Assembly (NCBI GenBank): GCA_038040385.1
Contig: JBBPII010000008.1
Span: 175,228-239,227, forward strand
Direction: 5' to 3'
DNA: 64,000 nucleotides
Origin: Gilichinskyi gelida
GTDB taxonomy: Bacteria; Acidobacteriota; Thermoanaerobaculia; Gp7-AA8
A program made the position numbers and the translations under genes. Below are positions 8,061 through 14,294 of this stretch, piece by piece. Numbering within the stretch: the stretch's first letter is position 1; every line of letters begins with the position of its first letter. The notes below the pieces were generated by a model that ran no database searches, was not told the origin of the DNA, and saw only the letters and a list, made by a program, of their open reading frames with translations.

Positions 8061-9413
8061 GTGAAACCGATGGCCCGGCCGCGCAGAAACGCTGTGGTAC
8101 GATCCGGCCGATTCGGTCTCAGCAGGATGTTCAAGCGACCACAGGCGTATCTCGCCGCTGCACTCCCGCTCGCCATACCGCTCGTGCTGGCAGCAGTTTC
8201 CGGCGTCGAGCCCGCCGCGGCCCCGGCGACACGACTTGACGCCACGGCCCTGTCGCTCCGCTACACCGACCTCACCGCCCCAACCGACACCCTCCCGGAG
8301 CACTCCATGATGCTCACCGTGGAGGAAGACGACACCCTCGACGCCGTGCTGACCGCCGGAGGCCTCGACCGGCCCGACGCGTCGCTGCTCACGCGCGAGT
8401 TCGGAAAGAGCATCGACCTCCGCCGCCTCCGCCCCGGACATCTGGTCCGCTTTCACCACGATGCCGCCGGCGCCGTCGACAGCGTGCAGATGAAGGTCAC
8501 CGGTTGGGGGGAGATCGAGGCGGTGCGCACGCCGGAGGGCTTCGACGTCGCCAGCCGCCCGGCGGAGCAACGCGTCATCGACTCGGTCGTCGCCGCCGAG
8601 ATCGACACCTCGCTCTACGAGACCTTGCGCGGCGCCGGCGAGGGACCGCAGCTCGTGCAGCAGATCGTCGACGTCTTCCAGTGGGACATCGACTTCTTCA
8701 CCCTGCAGAAAGGCGACTCGTTCTCCCTGGTGGTGAACAAAAAATACGCCGGCTCCGACCCGATCGGCTACGGACCGATCGCCGCCGCGCGCTTCACGCA
8801 CAAGGGCCAGACCTACGAGGCATTCCGGCAGGAGATGCCCGACGGCCGCGCCGGCTACTACGCGCGCAACGGCGCGCCGCTCCGCAAGCAGTTCCTCCGC
8901 GCGCCGCTGCAATTCACGCGGATCACCTCCGGCTTTTCCAAGAGCCGCTTCCACCCGATCCTGCATGCGTTCCGCCCCCATCACGGCGTCGACTACGGCG
9001 CGCCGATGGGAACGCCGGTGATGACCACCGCTGACGGTGTTGTGGTCAGCGCCCGGTACGACCGCGGCGAAGGCAACTGCGTCCGCATCCGCCACACCAA
9101 CCGCATGGAGACGTACTACCTCCATCTCTCTCGCTTCGCCAAAGGGATGAAGCCCGGCAAGCAGGTGGTGCAGGGCGACGTCGTCGGCTACGTCGGCATG
9201 ACCGGGCTGGCGACCGGCCCCCACCTCGACTACCGCGTCACCGACGGCGGCGCGTGGATCAACCCGCTGAAACTCAAGTCGATCTCCCCCGACCCGTTGC
9301 GCGGCGACTCGCTGCGCATGTTCCGCGCGAGCGTCCTGGCGCTCTCGCCGAAACTCACCACTCCCGCTGGCGAGCTCGCTGAATACGCGGCGAAACGGCG
9401 AGCCCTCTTCTAG
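8061..9413 (+). CDS. M23-family metallopeptidase (peptidoglycan endopeptidase-like)
   Basis: This is a LytM/M23 zinc peptidase, probably acting on cell-wall cross-links. I chose GTG at 8061, since AAGGGAGGG lies six bases upstream; ATG 8127 is an alternative. The in-frame extension further upstream is GGTCTCG-repeat sequence. The product (450 residues) has an N-terminal membrane anchor or signal (AYLAAALPLAIPLVLAAV), an opioid-growth-factor/LysM-like middle domain, and a C-terminal M23 domain. Zinc ligands appear as HHGVDYGAPMGTPV and GPHLDYRV. The second motif has HLD where many members have HLH, a variant I have seen in other M23 proteins. Confidence 0.92.
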   Translation: MKPMARPRRNAVVRSGRFGLSRMFKRPQAYLAAALPLAIPLVLAAVSGVEPAAAPATRLDATALSLRYTDLTAPTDTLPEHSMMLTVEEDDTLDAVLTAGGLDRPDASLLTREFGKSIDLRRLRPGHLVRFHHDAAGAVDSVQMKVTGWGEIEAVRTPEGFDVASRPAEQRVIDSVVAAEIDTSLYETLRGAGEGPQLVQQIVDVFQWDIDFFTLQKGDSFSLVVNKKYAGSDPIGYGPIAAARFTHKGQTYEAFRQEMPDGRAGYYARNGAPLRKQFLRAPLQFTRITSGFSKSRFHPILHAFRPHHGVDYGAPMGTPVMTTADGVVVSARYDRGEGNCVRIRHTNRMETYYLHLSRFAKGMKPGKQVVQGDVVGYVGMTGLATGPHLDYRVTDGGAWINPLKLKSISPDPLRGDSLRMFRASVLALSPKLTTPAGELAEYAAKRRALF

Positions 9414-9429
9414 GTACAATCCGCCCCCC

Positions 9430-11259
9430 ATGAAAAAGGTCTCCGTCCGTGCGCCAGTGCGCGCCGATCTCGCCGGTGGAACTCTCGACCTCTGGCCCCT
9501 CTACCTGTTCCATCCCGGCGCCCGGACGGTGAATGTCGCGGTCTCGTTCTACGCCGAATCGGAAGTGACCGAGCTGGGCGACAAGAGCGCCATCGAGCTC
9601 CACCTCACCGACGAGCAGTACCAGCAGCGCTACGACTCGCTCCAGCAGCTCGCCGGCGATGAGAAGGCGGCGCTCGTCCACCGCGTCCTCGAACACTTCC
9701 ACCTCACCGGCATCAAGATCACCACCCGTACCGACGCCCCGCGCGGCTCCGGACTGGGCGGCTCCTCGGCGCTCACCATCACCCTGGTCCACGCCATCTC
9801 CGAGCTCCTCGGCAATCCCGTTCGCGGCGACGATCTCATCGATCTGGTCTGCGATCTGGAGACGCGCCTGATCAACGTCCCCGCCGGCATCCAGGACTAC
9901 TTCCCTCCGGTTTACGGCGGCCTCGCCGCGCTGCACCTCAATCCGGGCGCCGTCACCCGCCACGAGATCCCGCTCCCCATCGATCGCCTCGCCGATCACA
10001 TGCTCCTGCACTACACCGGCGTGGCGCACTTTTCCGGCACCAACAACTGGCAGATCTACAAACGCCAGATCGACGGGAAGAAGAAGGTCCACAAAGGTCT
10101 GGACAAGATCACCCAGAGCGCCATCGAGATGGAGAAGGCGCTGGAGGCCGGCAACATGGAAGCCGCCGGCGCCGCGCTGCGCCACGAATGGGAGAACCGG
10201 AAGGCGCTGATCGACGGCGTCTCCACGCCGGAGATCGAGGCGGCCATCGCCGCGGCGACCGGCGCGGGCGCGTGGGCGGGCAAGGTGTGCGGGGCGGGGG
10301 GCGGGGGATGCGTGGTTTTCCTCATGCCGCCGGAGAAAAAAGACGACGTGCGCCGCGCGCTGTCCGAGGTGCCGGGGCGGGTGCTGGAAGCGGTGCCGGT
10401 GGCGCACGGGCTGAGCGTCGACCGCGGCGACGACGACACGCTCAGCTCCTCGCGTCCGCGCATGGCCCGCAAGCACTCCGCGTCGCTCGAGCAGCTCTAC
10501 GTCTACGGCGGGCACGGCGACTACCACCCATACATCCTGGCCGAGGCGCTCATCACGCACAGCGAGCCGCGGAGCGGCGCGCACCTGACCACGATGAAGT
10601 CGTACGTCGCCCCCATCGACGCGCAAGGAACCGTGACCTGGACGTCGGCACGCCCGCTCGAGGCGGCGGCCATCGACATGCGTGCCGTCCCCGAGCCGCA
10701 CCGCCGGATCGGCGGCACCGTGCCGTCCGAGTCGCTGCTGCAGTCGCAGGAAGCCTTCCGGCAGTTCATCGCCGAGACCGAGAAGCTGGCGATGTGGAGC
10801 AATCAGGCTTTCGCGCTCTTCTCCGAGCCGAACGAGCCGCGTGAGGCCTTCGTCGAGCGTTGCCGCGAAGAGGCGGAGCGTCGCATCGAGGATGAGACCG
10901 AGCGGTTGGAGGGCACCTTCCGCCGCCGCATCGATCAGGTGAAAGAGCGTTCCGAGCGCGACGAGCGGGAGACCGAGGAGAAGGACCAGCTGGCGTCGAA
11001 CGTGGCGTGGGGGCAGACCCTCTACAACATCACCTCGGGCAAACCCTCGGCGGTGGCCGAGGCGCCGCAGTCGGTGCGCGAGGGCGACTACCTGGCGAAG
11101 ATCGCCCAGATCCAGCGCGCCTGGGACCGGGAGCTGGAGGCGATCCGCGACGGCCTGATGGAGAAGGCCGGAGAGATCGAACAGATCATCATCGTGCCGT
11201 CGGCGAAGAACATCGAGATCTCGAAATACCTGATCCTGTGGGCGGCTTCTATCGCCTGA
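9430..11259 (+). CDS. GHMP-family sugar kinase fused to a coiled-coil HerA-like tail
   Basis: The first 330 or so residues of this 609-residue protein form a GHMP kinase of the heptose-7-phosphate kinase type. They show APVRADLAGGTLD at the N terminus, the ATP loop PRGSGLGGSSAL near residue 106 and KVCGAGGGGCVVFL near residue 285. From about residue 345 a different sequence begins. It ends in a charged coiled coil (REEAERRIEDETERLEGTFRRR) and then IVPSAKNIEISKYLILWAA. That tail resembles the C terminus of HerA-like bacterial ATPases, but the ATPase core is absent. The junction is in frame, at roughly 10420-10480. A TACAAT box at 9415-9420 ends only 9 nt before the ATG and there is no Shine-Dalgarno, so the transcript may be leaderless. 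Confidence 0.85.
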   Translation: MKKVSVRAPVRADLAGGTLDLWPLYLFHPGARTVNVAVSFYAESEVTELGDKSAIELHLTDEQYQQRYDSLQQLAGDEKAALVHRVLEHFHLTGIKITTRTDAPRGSGLGGSSALTITLVHAISELLGNPVRGDDLIDLVCDLETRLINVPAGIQDYFPPVYGGLAALHLNPGAVTRHEIPLPIDRLADHMLLHYTGVAHFSGTNNWQIYKRQIDGKKKVHKGLDKITQSAIEMEKALEAGNMEAAGAALRHEWENRKALIDGVSTPEIEAAIAAATGAGAWAGKVCGAGGGGCVVFLMPPEKKDDVRRALSEVPGRVLEAVPVAHGLSVDRGDDDTLSSSRPRMARKHSASLEQLYVYGGHGDYHPYILAEALITHSEPRSGAHLTTMKSYVAPIDAQGTVTWTSARPLEAAAIDMRAVPEPHRRIGGTVPSESLLQSQEAFRQFIAETEKLAMWSNQAFALFSEPNEPREAFVERCREEAERRIEDETERLEGTFRRRIDQVKERSERDERETEEKDQLASNVAWGQTLYNITSGKPSAVAEAPQSVREGDYLAKIAQIQRAWDRELEAIRDGLMEKAGEIEQIIIVPSAKNIEISKYLILWAASIA

Positions 11260-11266
11260 CGCGTGC

Positions 11267-11272
11267 TACGAT
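11267..11272 (+). promoter_or_regulatory. Candidate -10 box (TACGAT) for tRNA-Pro
   Basis: TACGAT ends 13 nt upstream of the first base of the tRNA. The -35 region is not distinctive. Confidence 0.45.
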
Positions 11273-11285
11273 GCACGCCCCTCGT

Positions 11286-11362
11286 CGGGCAGTAGCGCAG
11301 CCTGGTAGCGTACCTGAATGGGGTTCAGGTGGTCGCGGGTTCAAATCCCGCCTGCCCGACCA
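11286..11362 (+). tRNA. tRNA-Pro (anticodon GGG)
   Basis: A complete cloverleaf of 77 nt with an encoded CCA end. The acceptor stem pairs CGGGCAG with CTGCCCG, and A73 is followed by CCA. The anticodon stem pairs CCTGA with TCAGG around the loop ATGGGGT, giving anticodon GGG. The T arm is GCGGGTTCAAATCCCGC. It borders the unusual caspase/ankyrin region, a common place for island boundaries, but no integrase is present. Confidence 0.96.
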
Positions 11363-11398
11363 AAAGACCTTCCCCCCTCCCCGCCCCGCTGCACGTCG

Positions 11399-13453
11399 TC
11401 AGGAGCCTATCGGCGGCGGCGCCGGCACGGCGGGCACTGTCGCCGCAGGCACTGTCGCGTCCGGAACCGGTGGTGCGACCTCGGGCGGTGGCGGTGCGAT
11501 CTTGTCGAGATAGGCGGTGACCGACGCCAGATCGCGGTGGTTGATCCATCGCGGCTCGAGATAGAAATCCTCGGTTTTCTGACCAGAGGCGATCGCGTTT
11601 TTGACGCGGGATGCGTACTTGCGAAATTCGAGGACTGCACTGACGGAAAAATCCCGCGAACGATTTTTGAACAGCTCCCGCTTTTCCGAAACCGACAGCC
11701 ACCCGCCCTCTTGGTATGACGTCATCGCGGCCGCACAAGGCACGCGCGCCAGGACGCGGCGGATCAGTTCCGCACTCACGTTCGCGGCTGCTGCGAACTT
11801 CACCGCGTAATCTTCTTCGGTGTCGACTGCGGCGGGTCCGACGTAGTCCCGATGTGCGTGCTCCGCATTCGTCATGCCGCCGTGAAAAACGAGATCCTGA
11901 ATGCCATGCAGCGCGTAGCCGAGGTAGTACAGCGCCGCGCGCGGCTTCGCGCAATTTTCAGCGACGCGGCCGATCGACCGGACCTCCCAATCGATAAAAT
12001 CCTCCTGCGACTTCTGGACCGAGGACGGGCGAAGATTCTTGTCCTGCTTCGACTGTCCGTGCGCCGCCGGGTTGCCCCACTCCCAGAAGTCAGCGTCCTG
12101 CGAGGCGTCGCTGACGATCTGAACGACTTGTGGCGGCAACTGTGGATTGACTTGGCTCAGGGCGGTTCGCGTGATCTCGTAGTGGCCCCGTTTTCCCCAA
12201 TGCAGTGCGAGGAAGGCGAGCTTGCCGCCGCCCGCCATGGCCTTCAGCTTGCTCGCGTCCTCCTTGGTGAGGACGACCTCCGTAACGCGTCGACAGTCCG
12301 GAAGAGTCAGGTCATTGCATGCAGTGTCGTACGAAAGCGTGAGTTTCGGCCACCGCGCGCCGAGCAGCTTCTTGGCGGCGCTCTCCGCAAGGGGGAGCGT
12401 GACGAGACTTCCGGAGTTGAGCCCTTCCTGAATCTGCTCGAGTGCTGCGGGAGGGCCTTCGCACAATTGAAGGCGCAACACGTCCGTTGCGAGGAACGGC
12501 AGGCGGAGCTTGCTTTCCGGCCTGTCCCAGATCCGGTCCAGAGCTACATCGAAACCATCGCACCAGTCGTCCGCGCCCTGACGCGCGGAGGCGACCGCAC
12601 GCGGCGCTTTTTGCGGCAGGTCTTCGGTAATCGATTTCACCTCTCCGCGTCGGAAGGTAAAAGAACCTGTCATGTTGTGGGATGTCCAGGGTTCCATCGG
12701 CCAATCAACGACCACGCGAGCACGCACGCGCCGGAAGAGGAGATCGATGTCGCGTTCCGTCTCGGCGGCGCTCTTCGCCTCGAGCTCCAGCTCCTGCGCC
12801 AGTGCCGCCGTGAAGGGGCTGAGCCGCTCGCCGTTCGTCAACGCGGGCGCCCCTTCGGCGGCCGCGTATGCGATGTAAACGCCACGCGGCGGGTTGAACG
12901 GTTTGAGCGTTGCGGTGCCGACGGCACCACCACCTTTGGGGATCACCTGAAGACGGCAGGCATCGACGATGATCACGTGCATCGCCTGGTCGCGAGCGAC
13001 CGCGGCGTCGAGCAACTTCTGTAGCGAATACGACTCGTATTGGCCTTTGAGGTTGTTGGCACCGACGCCGTAGAGCAGGTTCACGTTCGACGACTGCACC
13101 CAGCTTCCGTGTCCCGAAAAATAAAAAAGGAAGGTGTCGGTGGGCCTGAGGAGCCCATTTGTCGCGTCGAGAAACAGATTCACCTGCTCCTCGATTTTCG
13201 AAGCGGAGACGTCGTCGCATCGAACCCCTGCGTAGCCAGCGGCGGAAAATGCTTTCTGCATCGCATCAGCGTCTTTACTCGCACCCCGAAGCGGCGGAAT
13301 GCCGGGCTTTGTGTAACTCGCGTTTCCGATGATCAGCGCCTTCGGCGTGTTTCCCAGAGGATCGCCGAAGGTTTCGCAGTCCGCAAGAACAGTAGAGACG
13401 ATGAAGACACCGATCGAAACGATCGTGACGAAACGGCTTGCCAAGAACTCCAT
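11399..13453 (-). CDS. Secreted caspase (C14) fused to a HET-C / zinc phospholipase C-like domain
   Basis: I chose ATG 13453 because GGAGG lies just upstream and a signal peptide or anchor follows (VTIVSIGVFIVSTVLA); this gives 684 residues. Residues about 40-260 are a caspase-like cysteine protease. They show ALIIGNASYTKPGIPPLRGASKDADAM, the catalytic His in FYFSGHGSW and the catalytic Cys in IIVDACRL. From about residue 425 a helical domain has GHYEITRTAL, DASQDADFWEWGNPAAHG and LGYALHGIQDLVFHGG. The HxxxDxxxH spacing resembles the metal site of HET-C and zinc phospholipase C proteins. The end is proline- and valine-rich. Members of both families are linked to cell death, so a lethal effector role is plausible but inferred. 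Confidence 0.85.
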   Translation of the reverse strand: MEFLASRFVTIVSIGVFIVSTVLADCETFGDPLGNTPKALIIGNASYTKPGIPPLRGASKDADAMQKAFSAAGYAGVRCDDVSASKIEEQVNLFLDATNGLLRPTDTFLFYFSGHGSWVQSSNVNLLYGVGANNLKGQYESYSLQKLLDAAVARDQAMHVIIVDACRLQVIPKGGGAVGTATLKPFNPPRGVYIAYAAAEGAPALTNGERLSPFTAALAQELELEAKSAAETERDIDLLFRRVRARVVVDWPMEPWTSHNMTGSFTFRRGEVKSITEDLPQKAPRAVASARQGADDWCDGFDVALDRIWDRPESKLRLPFLATDVLRLQLCEGPPAALEQIQEGLNSGSLVTLPLAESAAKKLLGARWPKLTLSYDTACNDLTLPDCRRVTEVVLTKEDASKLKAMAGGGKLAFLALHWGKRGHYEITRTALSQVNPQLPPQVVQIVSDASQDADFWEWGNPAAHGQSKQDKNLRPSSVQKSQEDFIDWEVRSIGRVAENCAKPRAALYYLGYALHGIQDLVFHGGMTNAEHAHRDYVGPAAVDTEEDYAVKFAAAANVSAELIRRVLARVPCAAAMTSYQEGGWLSVSEKRELFKNRSRDFSVSAVLEFRKYASRVKNAIASGQKTEDFYLEPRWINHRDLASVTAYLDKIAPPPPEVAPPVPDATVPAATVPAVPAPPPIGS

Positions 13454-13772
13454 GCAGACCTCCGTTAACAGAGCTGGATGCGGTAAGAATGGGTTTGGGA
13501 GCCGCAATGATACTGCGGATGACCACCTCCACCTTCTCCACTTCCTTCTCCGTCCCCGGCCTTGACGCGCCGCGCCTCTTCTCCTCCACCTCGAGATGCA
13601 GCGTGACCTTGCCCTCACGCACCGCGTGCGCGGGCACCGGCACACCAAGCCAACCCCCAAATTACACAAAGACTTGCGTGGCGCGACCGCTTGTCGTGTC
13701 CCTGACACCTACCGCCCACGCATCGCCGGCGGCCTTGGTGCAAAGTGGTGCATCGTGGTGTAGGATAGCCGC
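13454..13772. other. Intergenic region with no gene seen
   Basis: This 319-nt divergent spacer lies between the caspase gene and the ribbon-helix-helix pair. The caspase frame stays open through it, but the translation is low-complexity Arg-rich and lacks family features. The right end holds the 10-bp-spaced TGGTG repeats listed separately. Confidence 0.6.
13736..13766 (+). promoter_or_regulatory. Three 10-bp-spaced TGGTGYA repeats overlapping a promoter
   Basis: TGGTGCA (13736-13742), TGGTGCA (13746-13752) and TGGTGTA (13756-13762) repeat exactly every 10 bp, that is, on one face of the helix. TAGGAT at 13761-13766 is a possible -10 box seven bases before the GTG start. This is the expected layout for autoregulation by the adjacent ribbon-helix-helix protein. 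Confidence 0.5.
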
Positions 13773-14033
13773 GTGGCAGCATCCCAGAAAAGCGTCCGGC
13801 AGAGCGTCAGTTTGCCTTCGACGGTCGCCCGACGCGTTCAAGCTCTGGCCAAACGCCGGCGTACCAGCGCCAACCGCGTGATCGTTGAACTCATCGAAAG
13901 CGGTCTCGAGGCAAAAGAACGAGAGAAACACATATTCTTCGATCTGGCTGATCGCTTAATCCACACGTCGGATCGCGCCGAACAGAACCGTTTAAAAGAA
14001 GAGCTGGCTCGAATGACATTCGGTGATTCGTAG
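13773..14033 (+). CDS. CopG-like ribbon-helix-helix protein (antitoxin-like)
   Basis: The 86-residue product starts with GTG at 13773. It has the ribbon-helix-helix pattern QSVSLPSTVARRVQALAKRRRTSANRVIVELIESGLEA (residues about 10-47) and then a charged helical tail. Such proteins bind operator DNA as dimers and often neutralise a partner. Its stop overlaps the GTG of the next gene (TAGTG at 14031-14035), so the two are coupled. The upstream 10-bp repeats are its likely operator. Confidence 0.8.
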   Translation: MAASQKSVRQSVSLPSTVARRVQALAKRRRTSANRVIVELIESGLEAKEREKHIFFDLADRLIHTSDRAEQNRLKEELARMTFGDS

Positions 14034-14275
14034 TGCCGAAGATTCAGTGGACGAATCTTCCGCCCGCCTTGCGTGATCATCTTTTCGACCGGCTCCGCGA
14101 TCGTAAGATCACCGTCGAAGATCTGTACCAGCTCAAACTCTGGCGAGAATCCGAGCCCGAAGCGCCCGACGGAGAGTGGTTCAAGGAGTTCGGCACGTTC
14201 AAGATTTGCGGCGAGGGGAAGTACCCAAAAACCTTTCTGCTTCGAGGTCAATCGGCGAAAGGACAGAAGCTGTGA
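14033..14275 (+). CDS. Small protein coupled to the ribbon-helix-helix gene (possible toxin)
   Basis: An 80-residue product starting with GTG. It reads MPKIQWTNLPPALRDHLFDR, then ITVEDLYQLKLWRESEPEAPDGEWFKEFGTFKICGEGKYPKTFL. I recall similar small proteins directly after CopG-type genes in other bacteria, but no function. The pairing, size and overlap suggest a toxin-antitoxin-like module. No nuclease or RelE-type catalytic signature is visible. Confidence 0.72.
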   Translation: MPKIQWTNLPPALRDHLFDRLRDRKITVEDLYQLKLWRESEPEAPDGEWFKEFGTFKICGEGKYPKTFLLRGQSAKGQKL

Positions 14276-14294
14276 GCACCAGAACCCGAGCCGC

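Noticed and set aside
7119..9431. 770-residue open frame on the minus strand
   Set aside because: It is antisense to the secreted protein and the M23 peptidase, has Arg/Val/Glu/Asp-biased composition without any family motif, and results from GC-rich third positions.
11286..11362. Prophage or integrative element attached at tRNA-Pro
   Set aside because: No integrase and no repeat of the tRNA 3' end is visible to the right within the window.
13454..13708. Longer caspase N terminus starting at 13708
   Set aside because: The added 85 residues are Arg-rich and lack a signal; ATG 13453 has GGAGG and starts a signal peptide.
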